Shown: piece after piece, positions 7,733 to 17,094 of the stretch
Layout of the letters: every line of letters begins with the position of its first letter
Position numbering within the stretch: position 1 is the first letter of the stretch
Assembly: GCA_963705545.1 (NCBI GenBank)
Contig: CAVPJX010000002.1
Location: 248,001-312,000 of the forward strand
DNA length: 64,000 bases
Direction of reading: 5' to 3'
From: DATBLY01 sp963705545
GTDB taxonomy: Bacteria > Actinomycetota > UBA4738 > HRBIN12
The notes under the pieces: generated by a model
Database searches by the model: none
Told to the model about the DNA's origin: nothing
The model's input: the letters and a program-made list of their open reading frames with translations, nothing else
Made by a program: the position numbers and the translations under genes

Positions 7733-10299
7733 TCCGGGTCGGATCGGGCTTCACCGCGATCTGGGGGCGGCTCCAGCACGCACTCGTCGGGGGTCTTGTC
7801 CGTGCGCAGGCCCTTGAACGACGGTGCCCGCATCTTGCGCGTGCTCTTGGTGATCTCGAGGTACTCCACCTCGCAGACGACCTCCGGCTCGACGAACGTC
7901 GCGCCCCTCACCTTGGCGAGCTCCGGGTCGTCGATCGGGGGCGTCGCGCGCGCGAGCGGTTCCAGGCGCTCCATCAGGTCGGCGAGCATCCGGTCCGTGA
8001 ACCCCGTCCCGACCTGACCGATCCAGACCCAGCGCTCGCCGTCGAGGGCCGCGACGAGCAGCGCGCCGAACGCCTTCGAGCGCCCGCCCTGGCCGGGCGT
8101 CCAGCCGACGATCACGCAGTCCTGCGTGTCGACGAGCTTGATCTTCCGCCAGTCCGGGGAGCGCCTCCCCGGCAGGTAGAGCGAGCCGGTGCGCTTCGCG
8201 ACGACGCCCTCCAGCCGGAGCTCCTTGGCGGCCTTCACGAACGCCTTCCCTTCGCCCTCGACGTGCGAGATCAACTGGAGCCGGTCGTCGGTCTCCACGA
8301 CCAACCGCAGCAGCTCGCGCCGCTCCTCGAGCCTCAGCCCGGTCGTCTCGCGGCCGTCCAACCACAGCAGGTCGAACGCGACCATCGCGACCGGGATCTG
8401 CTTGCTGATCCGCTTGATCTCGCGCTCGTTCGCCAGGTTCATCCGTTGCTGCAGGGCCTCGAACGAGTTCTTCCCCTCGGCGTCGAACGCGACCAGCTCC
8501 CCGTCGATCACCGCGTTCACCTGGTCGACCAGCTCGTGGATCATGTGGATCTCGGGGTACTGCTTCGTGACGTCGCGACCGGTGCGGCTGAACAGGCGCG
8601 TCTCGCCGGTCGTCAGGTAGGCCATGCATCGGATCCCGTCGAACTTCGGTTCGAACCACCAGCTCGGGTCATCGAACGCCTTCCATCCGCCCTCGGCGAG
8701 CATCGGTTGGTACCGGGGAGGGGAGTCGATCAAGGGTGAGTCCTGGTGCGACGCGAGGAACGCGAGCCAGTCGGTGCGGGTCTTCACGAAGTGGAACTCG
8801 AGCCCCGGATATCGTCGGCCGTGGAGCTTGAAGGAGACCTTCTTCTCGTCCCACTCGAGCGGCTCGTACCAGCCGTCGTCGAAGATCCGCACCTCGCCGG
8901 CGCCGTAGTGGCCCTCGGGGATCGTGCCCTCGAACGTCCCGTACTCGAGCGGGTGGACCTCGGTCTGGACCGCGAGGCGCTTGTCGCCCTTCGCGGTCGG
9001 CAGCCCTTTCGGCACGGCCCAGGATGGCAGCCCGCCGTCGCGCTCCAGGCGCACGTCGTAGTGCAGTCGCGTCGCCCGGTGCTTGTGGATCACGAACGAG
9101 TTGCCGGTGGGGGTGACCTCGCCAGGTGCCGGCTCGGTCGTGCCCTCCGGGCCGAAGTCGCGCCGACGCACGTACTCGAACAGGGCCGGGTCGTTCGAGG
9201 CTTCGGCGATCTCTTGGGAGGTCTTGCGTTTCGTCGACGGCGCCGCCGTGCGGGGGAGCGGCGCGTCGACCTCCGGCATCGGGGGCTCGCCGCCGTCGGC
9301 GCTCACGCCGACCGCCGCCAGCGCGTCCGTCAGGTCCGCCGCCTCGGTCCGCACGCCGGCGAACAGGTCGCCGACCCGCGAGAAGCGCTTCCAGACGTCG
9401 TCGATCCGGAAGTCCTGCGGCTCGAAGCCTCCCTCCATCACCTCGTCCCAGGTGAGCGGCGTCGAGACGGGCGCGCGCGGCTCGGGACGGAGCGAGTACG
9501 CGGCGGAGATGTTCGCGCCGGCGCGGTTCATGTTGTGGTCGATGAAGATCTTCCCGGTGCGGTCCGCGACCTTCCACGCCATCGTCACGCGGTCGGGGTC
9601 GGCCTGGCGGATCATGCGCCCGACGGCACCGACGAACGCTCGAACCGTGTCGTAGGTGTAGAGACCGCGCTCGACCGGCACGTAGATCTGCAGTCCGGTC
9701 GCTCCCGACGTCTTCGGGAACGACGGCAGCCCGAGCTGGTCCAGCACCACCTTGATGTGCCGGGCGACGATCAGCACGTCCTCGTACGTGTAGGGCGGGA
9801 ACGGATCCAGGTCGAAGAACAGGTAGTCCGGGTGCCCGACGTCCGCGCAGCGCGAGTGCAGCGGGTGGAACTCGATGCACCCGAGGTTGGCGATGAACAG
9901 CAGACCCGCCGCGTCGGCGATCGTCATGTAGTCGATCACGCCGGTCTTCGCGTCGTCGGAGCGGACCTTGCAGCGTCCGATCCAGTCGGGGACGTGCGAG
10001 GGGGCGGACTTCTCGTAGAAGAACGGTCCGTCGATCCCGTCGGGCATCCGCTTGAGCGTGAGCGGCCGCTCGGCCAGGTGCGGAAGGATCAGCGCGGCGA
10101 CGTTGAAGTAGTAGGCGATCAGGTCGCCCTTCGTGTAGCCCTCGTTGGGCCAGAAGATCTTGTTCAGGTTCGACAGGCGGAGCTCGCGCCCGGCCACCTC
10201 CGCCCACCAGGCGTCGCCGTCCTTGCGGGCGTCGAGCGGGTGCGGGAAGTCCACGGTGAAGGCGGTAGGTGCCGTCCGGGTGGACTTCCGCGAGGGCAT
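7729..10299 (-). CDS. ligD: Multidomain DNA ligase D (polymerase, phosphoesterase, ligase)
   Basis: Repairs double-strand breaks with Ku by non-homologous end joining. It has 856 residues in the order polymerase/primase, 3'-phosphoesterase, ligase, as in mycobacteria. The polymerase domain (about 20-310) begins LRLSNLNKIFWPNEGYTKGDL and has the catalytic FFDLDPF. The phosphoesterase domain (about 395-530) has HKHRATRLHYDVRLE. The ligase domain has the nucleotidyl-lysine motif EPKFDGIR near residue 550 and later DGELVAFD and VVAKRTGSLY. Ku is encoded 700 bases away on the opposite strand. Confidence 0.95.
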   Translation of the reverse strand: MPSRKSTRTAPTAFTVDFPHPLDARKDGDAWWAEVAGRELRLSNLNKIFWPNEGYTKGDLIAYYFNVAALILPHLAERPLTLKRMPDGIDGPFFYEKSAPSHVPDWIGRCKVRSDDAKTGVIDYMTIADAAGLLFIANLGCIEFHPLHSRCADVGHPDYLFFDLDPFPPYTYEDVLIVARHIKVVLDQLGLPSFPKTSGATGLQIYVPVERGLYTYDTVRAFVGAVGRMIRQADPDRVTMAWKVADRTGKIFIDHNMNRAGANISAAYSLRPEPRAPVSTPLTWDEVMEGGFEPQDFRIDDVWKRFSRVGDLFAGVRTEAADLTDALAAVGVSADGGEPPMPEVDAPLPRTAAPSTKRKTSQEIAEASNDPALFEYVRRRDFGPEGTTEPAPGEVTPTGNSFVIHKHRATRLHYDVRLERDGGLPSWAVPKGLPTAKGDKRLAVQTEVHPLEYGTFEGTIPEGHYGAGEVRIFDDGWYEPLEWDEKKVSFKLHGRRYPGLEFHFVKTRTDWLAFLASHQDSPLIDSPPRYQPMLAEGGWKAFDDPSWWFEPKFDGIRCMAYLTTGETRLFSRTGRDVTKQYPEIHMIHELVDQVNAVIDGELVAFDAEGKNSFEALQQRMNLANEREIKRISKQIPVAMVAFDLLWLDGRETTGLRLEERRELLRLVVETDDRLQLISHVEGEGKAFVKAAKELRLEGVVAKRTGSLYLPGRRSPDWRKIKLVDTQDCVIVGWTPGQGGRSKAFGALLVAALDGERWVWIGQVGTGFTDRMLADLMERLEPLARATPPIDDPELAKVRGATFVEPEVVCEVEYLEITKSTRKMRAPSFKGLRTDKTPDECVLEPPPDRGEARSDPD

Positions 10300-10374
10300 C
10301 CGGCGATGCTACCGGCGTGGCGGGGTCCGGCGGTTCCGTGGTACGAAGCGGGGTCGCGGCCGGATGGAGGGGAC

Positions 10375-10893
10375 ATGGATCGGCTCAAGCGGAACCCCGG
10401 AGGATGGGGGCTGGCGCTCGGCGGCGCGATCGGGCTCGTGTCGCTCTTGTTCGCCTGGGTGGAGGTCACGAACGCCTCGGCGGATGTCTCCTCGCGGGTC
10501 CATCCCTTCGGGACGGTCACGGGGCAGACGATCGGGCTGGCAGCGTTGCTGGCGGTCATCTGCGGGCTCGGGCTGGCCGCCTCCTACGGCGGCGGCCGGA
10601 TCTGGTGGGCGATCCTCGGGCTCCTCGCCGCCGGCCTGGTGCTCACCGCCGGCCTGATCGGGATCTTCTCGCCGTCGACCCTCGCGGAGCGGTTCGCGAC
10701 CGCTGAGCTCGCCATGACGGTGCAGGTGAGTGGCGGCGCACAGGAGTCCGCGGCGGACGCGATCAGGTCGGGGTTCGCGTCCGGCGCCCTCGACGCCCGC
10801 GTCGCGATCGGTGCGATCCTCGGGACGATCGGCGGCGCGCTGGGGGTTCTCGGCGCGCTCTATGGGTTCCGCAAGCGCCCGGAGCCGGACTGA
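10375..10893 (+). CDS. Small integral membrane protein of unknown function
   Basis: The 172-residue protein has about four hydrophobic stretches: residues 13-30, 48-66, 71-95 and near 140-163, with a soluble loop (about 97-135) between the third and fourth. No motif I recognise. The ATG at 10375 follows GGAGGGGAC, a good ribosome site. It lies between ligD and ku, but nothing in it indicates a repair role. Confidence 0.6.
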   Translation: MDRLKRNPGGWGLALGGAIGLVSLLFAWVEVTNASADVSSRVHPFGTVTGQTIGLAALLAVICGLGLAASYGGGRIWWAILGLLAAGLVLTAGLIGIFSPSTLAERFATAELAMTVQVSGGAQESAADAIRSGFASGALDARVAIGAILGTIGGALGVLGALYGFRKRPEPD

Positions 10894-11003
10894 GCCACCA
10901 ACGCCTCCAGGGTGCGCCCGGCCGCGTCACCGGCAGCCGCTAGGATGGACGTTTCCCCAGCCCAGAGGGCGGGGAGGCACCGTCCCGGAGGGAGGAACGA
11001 GCC

Positions 11004-11888
11004 ATGCCACGATCGATGTGGAAAGGGGCCATCAGCTTCGGCCTCGTGACGATCCCGGTCGCCGTCTACCCGGCCACCGAGGAGAAGACGCTCCGGTTCA
11101 ACCAGCTCCACGCCGATGACGGCGGGCGGATCCGCCAGAAGCGGGTGTGTTCGATCGACGGCGAAGAGGTCCCCTACGACCAGATCGTCAAGGGGTACGA
11201 GTACGAGAAGGACCGCTATGTCGTGCTGACCGACGAGGACTTCGACAAGGTGCCGGTCGAGTCCTCGCGCGCGATCGACATCCAGCAGTTCGTCGACCTC
11301 GAAGAGATCGACCCGATGCTCTACAAGAAGTCCTACTACCTGATCCCCGAGGAGACCGGCGCCAAGGCCTATGCGCTGCTGCGCGAGGCGATGAACGAGG
11401 AGAACAAGGTCGGGATCGCGAAGGTCAGCTTCCGCGACAAAGAGCACCTGGCCGCGCTGCGGTTCAGCGACGACGCGTTCGTGTTGGAGACGATGTACTG
11501 GCCCGACGAGATCCGCGAGGCGGAGTTCGGCGACGTCGACGTCGACGCGAAGGTGCGCGCGAACGAGCTCGAGATGGCGAAGTCGCTGATCGCGAGCCTG
11601 ACGGCGGAGTGGAACCCCGAGGAGTACGCCGACGAGTACCGCGAGGGGCTGCTCGCGATCGTCGAGGCCAAGATCGAGGGCAAGGAGATCGAGGTCGTCG
11701 AGGCCGAGCCCACCGCGAAGGTCGTGGACCTGATGGAGGCCCTGAAGGCGAGCGTCGCGGCCGCGAAGAAGGAGACCGCCGAGCCCGAGGAAGCCGCGCC
11801 GACGCGCAAGTCGCCGGCGAAGAAGACCACGGCGAAGAAGTCGGCGGCGAAGAAGACGACCGCGCGCAAGAAGGCCGTCGGGGAGTGA
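11004..11888 (+). CDS. ku: Ku DNA end-binding protein
   Basis: Homodimeric DNA-end clamp that recruits LigD. It has 294 residues; the core opens MPRSMWKGAISFGLVTIPV and keeps QLHADDGGRIRQKRVC and LLIPEETG-like blocks. The C terminus (from about residue 262) is a lysine/alanine-rich tail with repeated AKK units, known in actinobacterial Ku to bind DNA and help threading. A TAGGAT box at 10942-10947 and a ribosome site GGAGGGAGG precede the ATG. Its stop overlaps the next gene by GTGA. Confidence 0.95.
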   Translation: MPRSMWKGAISFGLVTIPVAVYPATEEKTLRFNQLHADDGGRIRQKRVCSIDGEEVPYDQIVKGYEYEKDRYVVLTDEDFDKVPVESSRAIDIQQFVDLEEIDPMLYKKSYYLIPEETGAKAYALLREAMNEENKVGIAKVSFRDKEHLAALRFSDDAFVLETMYWPDEIREAEFGDVDVDAKVRANELEMAKSLIASLTAEWNPEEYADEYREGLLAIVEAKIEGKEIEVVEAEPTAKVVDLMEALKASVAAAKKETAEPEEAAPTRKSPAKKTTAKKSAAKKTTARKKAVGE

Positions 11889-12829
11889 ACCTCCCGCCGG
11901 GATACACGTCCCGGCCCGCAACCCGCGACGACCTGGACGCGATCGTCGCGTTGGTCGATGCCGTCGATCAGGCGGATGTCGGGCTGTGGGACCCGGTCCG
12001 CGACGAGCTGCGGTGGGAGTGGTCGGCCCCGCGGTTCCGGATCGAGCGCGACACCCGCGTCGTCCTCGACGGCGAGGGGCACCTGATCGCCTATGCGGAC
12101 GTCCACGCGCACGACCCCTCGGTCCAGATCCGAACGTGGACACAGGTTCACCCCACGCATCGCGTCGACGAGCTCGGGCTTGCGCTCGTAGCCTGGGTCG
12201 AGTCCCATGGACGGGATCTCCTCCCCGCCGGCGCCCGCGACGTCCCGCTCCGGCACGGCGGCGCGGCGAGCGGTGCGTGGACCACGGAGCTGCTGCGCGC
12301 CCGAGGGTTCGCACACGCGCGGACCTTCCAGCAGCTGGCCCGTCCGGTCGGTCCCGATGAACCGAAGCCGGATCCGATCGAGGGCATCGCGTTCCGGCCC
12401 TCCGAGCGGGGTCGCGACGACCGAACGATCTACGACGTGGACGACGGGGCGTTCCGCGATCACTTCGGCTACGAGCCGATGTCGTACGAGGACTGGAGCG
12501 CGCAGTGGTTCTCGGATCCGAACTACGACCCGGGGCTCGTCTTCCTCGCGTTCGACGGAGACGAGCCGACCGGGCTCAGCCTGAGCCTGGTGGAGGAGGG
12601 CATCGGTTGGGTCGGCGTGCTCGGGGTCCTCGCGCCCTGGCGCCGCCGCGGGATCGGGCGGGCGCTGCTCCAGCTGGCGTTCGCGGAGCTGGCTCGCCGA
12701 GGGGTCGCCGAGGCTCGGCTGGGGGTCGACGCCGAGAACGCCGACGGGGCCACGCACCTGTACGAGCGTGCAGGGATGACGCTCCGTCGGGAATGGCACA
12801 TCTACGAGAAGCGCATCTCGGCGGGCTAG
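11885..12829 (+). CDS. Double GNAT-domain acetyltransferase (MshD-like layout)
   Basis: The 314-residue protein has two GNAT folds in tandem. The second carries the acetyl-CoA loop VLAPWRRRGIGRALLQLAF and the late motif DGATHLYERAGMTLRREW; the first is degenerate. Mycothiol synthase MshD has this same two-domain plan and length, but so do other actinobacterial acetyltransferases, so the substrate is open. The start is GTG in a GTGA overlap with ku. Confidence 0.75.
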   Translation: MNLPPGYTSRPATRDDLDAIVALVDAVDQADVGLWDPVRDELRWEWSAPRFRIERDTRVVLDGEGHLIAYADVHAHDPSVQIRTWTQVHPTHRVDELGLALVAWVESHGRDLLPAGARDVPLRHGGAASGAWTTELLRARGFAHARTFQQLARPVGPDEPKPDPIEGIAFRPSERGRDDRTIYDVDDGAFRDHFGYEPMSYEDWSAQWFSDPNYDPGLVFLAFDGDEPTGLSLSLVEEGIGWVGVLGVLAPWRRRGIGRALLQLAFAELARRGVAEARLGVDAENADGATHLYERAGMTLRREWHIYEKRISAG

Positions 12830-12862
12830 GCTGAGGGCGCGCGCGAGGAGAGGGACCCAGCG

Positions 12863-13201
12863 ATGAAGCTCGTCACCGCGATCGTGAAGCCCCACCGCAT
12901 GGAGGAGGTCAAGGAGGCCCTTCGCGACATCGGGGTCGACGGCCTGACCACCACCGACGTCGAGGGGTTCGGTCGTCAACGCGGCCACACGGAGGTCTAC
13001 CGTGGCGCCGAGTACCAGGTGGACTTCGTGCCGAAGGTGCGCGTCGAGGTGCTGTGCGACGACGACGCCGTCCAGGGCGTGGTGGACGCGATCGTGAAGG
13101 CGGCCCGGACCGGCAAGATCGGCGACGGGAAGCTCTGGGTCACCGAGGCCGAGCAGGTGATCCGGATCCGGACCGGCGAGATGGGTCCCGACGCCGTCTG
13201 A
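12863..13201 (+). CDS. glnB: Nitrogen regulatory protein PII
   Basis: Trimeric nitrogen and energy sensor of 112 residues. It opens MKLVTAIVKPHRMEEVKEAL; the T loop GHTEVYRGAEYQVDFVPK keeps the modifiable tyrosine (Tyr51 in family numbering); KAARTGKIGDGKLWV is the ATP-binding B loop. A ribosome site GAGGAGAGGGA precedes the ATG, and a TAGGCT box lies at about 12828-12833. The modifying enzyme GlnD follows by 19 bases. No amtB or glutamine synthetase gene is adjacent. Confidence 0.94.
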   Translation: MKLVTAIVKPHRMEEVKEALRDIGVDGLTTTDVEGFGRQRGHTEVYRGAEYQVDFVPKVRVEVLCDDDAVQGVVDAIVKAARTGKIGDGKLWVTEAEQVIRIRTGEMGPDAV

Positions 13202-13220
13202 GCGGCGGGTCAGCGACGCC

Positions 13221-15710
13221 GTGGAGCCGCGCGCCGTCGTCGACCGCCTGCGGGACGAGCTCGCAGCGCTCGACCGGGCCTACGAGCCGGGGGCCCACGG
13301 ACGATGGTCCGCGCGCCGGCGGGCCGGGCTCGTCGACGCCGCGCTGATCCGGCTGTACGAGGTCGCGACGGCCGAGCAGGGGTCGGCGCGGACGGCTCTC
13401 GTCGCGCTGGGAGGGTACGGACGCTCGGCGCTGTCCCCGGGATCCGACCTCGACCTCCTGGTGCTCCACGACGGCACCGATGCGGCGGCGGTCTCGTTGC
13501 TCGCCGAGCGGTTGCTCTACCCGCTCTGGGATGCGGGGTTCGATCTCGGTCACGCGGTGCGAACGGTCGCGGAGGTCCGTGAGGCCGCCGCCGACCGGCT
13601 GGAGACGCTCACATCCTCGCTGGATATGCGGCTGCTCGCCGGCGATGCGCCGACCCTCGAGTCGGCCCGGGACGCGACGCTCCGCTTGGCGACCGATGAT
13701 CCTCGGGGCTTCGCGCGCCGCCTGTCGGAGGCGGCCGCCGCGCGACGCGAGCGCTACGGCTCGGCGACCCATCGCCTAGAGCCCGACCTCAAGGAGAGCG
13801 CCGGCGGTCTCCGCGACGTGCACACGCTCGGGTGGCTCGGGCTCGCGCTCGGCGGCCCCCTCGAGGAGCTGGGGCTGCTCCACCCGACCGAGCGCGAGGC
13901 GATCGACGCCGCCGAGGAGTTCCTGACGCGCGCGCGGAGCGCGCTCCACCTGGTGATCCCGACCACGACCGACCGGTTGATCCGCGAGCATCAGCCCGAG
14001 GTGGCCGCCGCGATGGGGTTCGCCGACGAGCCTCGGCTACCAGCCGTCGACGGCCTGATGCGCGCGGTCTTCGAGCACGCCCGCCAGGTCCTCTGGGTAC
14101 GCGACGCCGTGTTCCGCCGGGTCCTGGAGGCCGACGGTGGCTCCGCTGCGCCTCCGGAGCGGCCGGACGCGGAAGGCCTGCTCGTCGCGCTCGCGGGCCT
14201 CGCCGAGGCCGGCGCGACCCCGTCCGTCGCGTTCCTCGAGGCCGCCTCGGTCGTGGACCCGTCGGTCGAGGTCGGCTGGAGCGAGCCGATGCGCGAGGCG
14301 CTCTCGCGCATCCTGCGCGCCGGAGACGGCGGGATCGCGGCGCTCGAGATCCTCGACCGGCTCGGGCTGCTGGTCGCCTACCTCCCGGCCTGGGCGGACG
14401 TGCGATGCCGGCCGCAACGCGATCCGTACCATCGGTACTCCGTCGACACCCATCTGCTGCGGACCGCCGCGGGCGTCGCGAGGGCGCTCCGGTCCCCCGA
14501 CCCCGACGACCCGATCGAGGCCGAGGCCGTCCGGCAGATCGACGATCCGGACGGGCTCCTCCTCGGCGCGCTGCTGCACGATATCGGCAAGATCGGCGAG
14601 GGGAACCACGTCCCGGCCGGGGCGCGCATCGCCTCGGAGACCCTCGAGCGGATCGGCGTCGCGGGACCGACGGCGGACCTCGCGTCGTTCGTCGTGCGCG
14701 AGCACCTCCTGCTGCCCGACACGGCGACGCGCCGGGATCTGACCGACGACGACCTGATCCTCGACACCGCCGCCGCGATCGGCACGCCCGAGCGATTGGC
14801 GGCCCTGTACCTGCTGGCCAAGGCGGACGCCGCGTCCACGGGCTCGGCCGCCTGGACCCCCTGGCGACGGACGCTGATCCGCGAGCTGGTCGGCAAGGTC
14901 CACCGCGCGTTCGAGCGGGGCGACATGGGGGAAGAGCTGGCCGGCCGGCTGACCGAGCGGATCGAGCGCCTCCGAGAGCTGCTCGCGGACCAGCCCGAGA
15001 CGCAGGTCGAGCGGTTCGTCCTGCGCATGCCGCGCGGCTATTTCCTCACCGTCGAGCCGGCGCAGGCCGCGCGGCACTTCGCCGTGATCGCTCCGCAGCT
15101 GGGCGTGAACGAGGTCCGCACCCAACCGCACGAGGGCTCGCGCCCGGGGGTGCAGGAGTTGCTGGTGGTCGCCGCCGACCGGTCGGGGTTGCTCGCGAGG
15201 ATCGCGGGCTCGTTGGCGGTGGCCGGACTCTCGATCGTCACGGCCCAGGTGTTCACGACCGAGGACGGTGCGGCGGTCGACCTGTTCGAGGTCGAGGGCG
15301 TCTTCGAACGGCAGATCGACGAGCGACGGTGGCGCGAGTTCCGGAGCACGCTGCGCCGCGCGATCGACGGGCGCGCGGACCTGGAGCATCGCGTCCGGCA
15401 GAAGCGCGCGCCGTACCCCCCGCCGAGGGTCGAGGCCGCGGTCACGGTCGAGGTGGACGACGACGCGTCGGAGTTCTTCACGATCGTCGAGGTCGGCGCG
15501 CCGGACCGGCTCGGCCTGCTGTTCGACCTCGCGACGGTGTTCGCCGAGCAGGAGCTGGACGTGCACGTCGCGAGGGTCGCGACGTACGCGGGGCGTGTCG
15601 TGGACGCGTTCTACGTCCGCGACGGCGTGGGCCGCAAGCTCGAGGGTCCGGAGGCGATCGAGCGCCTCGAACGCGCCCTCCGGGACCGGCTCGACGCTGC
15701 GGGGGCCTGA
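13221..15710 (+). CDS. glnD: PII uridylyl/adenylyltransferase GlnD
   Basis: Bifunctional nitrogen sensor that adds and removes a nucleotide on PII according to glutamine level. It has 829 residues. The nucleotidyltransferase motif GGYGRSALSPGSDLDLLVLHD is at about 64-84, the HD hydrolase motif LLHDIGKIGEGNH at about 450, and two ACT domains fill about 650-720 and 745-825 (ELLVVAADRSGLLARIAG; EVGAPDRLGLLFDLA). The start is GTG. In actinobacteria GlnD often adenylylates rather than uridylylates; sequence does not decide this. Confidence 0.93.
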   Translation: MEPRAVVDRLRDELAALDRAYEPGAHGRWSARRRAGLVDAALIRLYEVATAEQGSARTALVALGGYGRSALSPGSDLDLLVLHDGTDAAAVSLLAERLLYPLWDAGFDLGHAVRTVAEVREAAADRLETLTSSLDMRLLAGDAPTLESARDATLRLATDDPRGFARRLSEAAAARRERYGSATHRLEPDLKESAGGLRDVHTLGWLGLALGGPLEELGLLHPTEREAIDAAEEFLTRARSALHLVIPTTTDRLIREHQPEVAAAMGFADEPRLPAVDGLMRAVFEHARQVLWVRDAVFRRVLEADGGSAAPPERPDAEGLLVALAGLAEAGATPSVAFLEAASVVDPSVEVGWSEPMREALSRILRAGDGGIAALEILDRLGLLVAYLPAWADVRCRPQRDPYHRYSVDTHLLRTAAGVARALRSPDPDDPIEAEAVRQIDDPDGLLLGALLHDIGKIGEGNHVPAGARIASETLERIGVAGPTADLASFVVREHLLLPDTATRRDLTDDDLILDTAAAIGTPERLAALYLLAKADAASTGSAAWTPWRRTLIRELVGKVHRAFERGDMGEELAGRLTERIERLRELLADQPETQVERFVLRMPRGYFLTVEPAQAARHFAVIAPQLGVNEVRTQPHEGSRPGVQELLVVAADRSGLLARIAGSLAVAGLSIVTAQVFTTEDGAAVDLFEVEGVFERQIDERRWREFRSTLRRAIDGRADLEHRVRQKRAPYPPPRVEAAVTVEVDDDASEFFTIVEVGAPDRLGLLFDLATVFAEQELDVHVARVATYAGRVVDAFYVRDGVGRKLEGPEAIERLERALRDRLDAAGA

Positions 15711-15741
15711 CGTCAGCCGCCCGGCGGTGTAGGAAGGAAGC

Positions 15742-17094
15742 ATGGCCGAACCGCCCGGACCGCTCGGATCGTCGCTCGCCTCGCTCCGGGGACTGCGGCG
15801 GGACCCGATCGCGTTCCTGGAACGGGCTGCGTCGTACGGCGACGTGTCGCTCGTTCGCATGCCTCGGACGTCGCTCTTCGTGCTGAACCATCCCGACCTC
15901 GTCCATCTCGTGCTGGTGGAGCGTCATCGCGACGTCCGCAAGGGGCCCACGATGGAGGCCGCGAAGCGGATGCTGGGCGAGAGCCTCCTGACGTCGAACG
16001 GCGATGTCCACCGCGAGCGTCGGCGCCTGCTGCAGCCGGTCTTCCACCACGAGCGGATCGCCACGTACGGCGCGACGATGGTCGAGCTGGCGGAGCGCGC
16101 GTCTGCGCGATGGGCGGACGGACGGACGATCGACGTCCACGCCGAGATGGCCCGGCTCACGCTCGAGATCGTGGCCCGCACGCTGTTCGGGGTCGACATC
16201 GAAGATGCGCGCGGTCGCGAGATCGCCGGAGCCCTCACCGAGGTGCTCGCCCAGTACGACCGGGCGTTCTCGCCCTGGCTCCGGGTCACGGAGCGGCTAC
16301 CCCTCCCGGCGAACCGGCGATTCGAGCAGGCGCGCGAGGTCTTCGACCGCACGGTCTACGGGATGATCGAGGAACGCCGGCGGAGCGCCGCGCGTGGCGA
16401 CGACCTCCTGTCGCTGTTGCTGGCCGCGCAGGGAGACGGCGTCGGGCTGACCGACGAGCAGGTCCGTGACGAGGCGATCACCCTGTTCCTGGCCGGCCAC
16501 GAGACGACGTCGAACGCGCTCACGTGGGCCTGGTACCTGTTGTCGCAGCATCCTGCTGCCGAGGCGTCGCTGCACGCCGAGCTGGACGAGGTGCTAGGCG
16601 ACCGCACGCCGAACGTCGGCGACGCGTCGGCGCTCCCGTACGCGACCGCCGTCCTCCACGAATCGATGCGCCGCTATCCGCCCGCATGGGCGATCGGCCG
16701 GCGAGTGACCGGCGACCTGGACGCCGGCGGGTACCGGATCCCGGCGGGATCGGTGGTCGTCGTCTCGCCGTGGCTGCTGCACCACGATCCGCGGTGGTGG
16801 GAGGCGCCCGGAGCGTTCCGGCCCGAGCGGTGGCTGACGGACGATCCCTCGCGGCCGCGCCTGGCCTACCTGCCGTTCGGGGCCGGTCCGCGGATGTGCA
16901 TCGGCGAGGGGTTCGCGTGGCTCGAGGCGACGCTCGTCCTGGCGACGCTCGCCCGGCGATGGTCGTTCACGCTCGATCCGTCGCACCGGGTCGAGCTCCA
17001 GCCCGTGATCACCCTCCGTCCGCGCAACGGGATGCCGATGACGGCCCGAGGCCGGGTCCGCGCTCCATCAGGAACCTCCGCACCTCCGCGTTGA
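15742..17094 (+). CDS. Cytochrome P450
   Basis: Haem monooxygenase of 450 residues, soluble. The oxygen-activating I-helix motif FLAGHETTSNALTW is near residue 250, the ExxR pair is ESMRR, and the haem loop PFGAGPRMCIGEGFAW has its Cys near 385. The overall pattern is like CYP102/CYP138-type fatty-acid or xenobiotic enzymes, but the substrate is not predictable. No ferredoxin or reductase gene is adjacent. Its last 86 bases overlap the hydrolase on the other strand. A ribosome site GGAAGGAAGC precedes the ATG. Confidence 0.93.
   Translation: MAEPPGPLGSSLASLRGLRRDPIAFLERAASYGDVSLVRMPRTSLFVLNHPDLVHLVLVERHRDVRKGPTMEAAKRMLGESLLTSNGDVHRERRRLLQPVFHHERIATYGATMVELAERASARWADGRTIDVHAEMARLTLEIVARTLFGVDIEDARGREIAGALTEVLAQYDRAFSPWLRVTERLPLPANRRFEQAREVFDRTVYGMIEERRRSAARGDDLLSLLLAAQGDGVGLTDEQVRDEAITLFLAGHETTSNALTWAWYLLSQHPAAEASLHAELDEVLGDRTPNVGDASALPYATAVLHESMRRYPPAWAIGRRVTGDLDAGGYRIPAGSVVVVSPWLLHHDPRWWEAPGAFRPERWLTDDPSRPRLAYLPFGAGPRMCIGEGFAWLEATLVLATLARRWSFTLDPSHRVELQPVITLRPRNGMPMTARGRVRAPSGTSAPPR

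Noticed and set aside
8746..10374. Extended N terminus of the membrane protein at 10375
   Set aside because: The upstream open frame is the reverse of ligD; the good ribosome site and first hydrophobic segment place the start at 10375.
13832..15886. Long plus-strand frame within glnD
   Set aside because: Translation is low-complexity Arg/Gly/Ala, while the glnD frame has nucleotidyltransferase, HD and ACT motifs.
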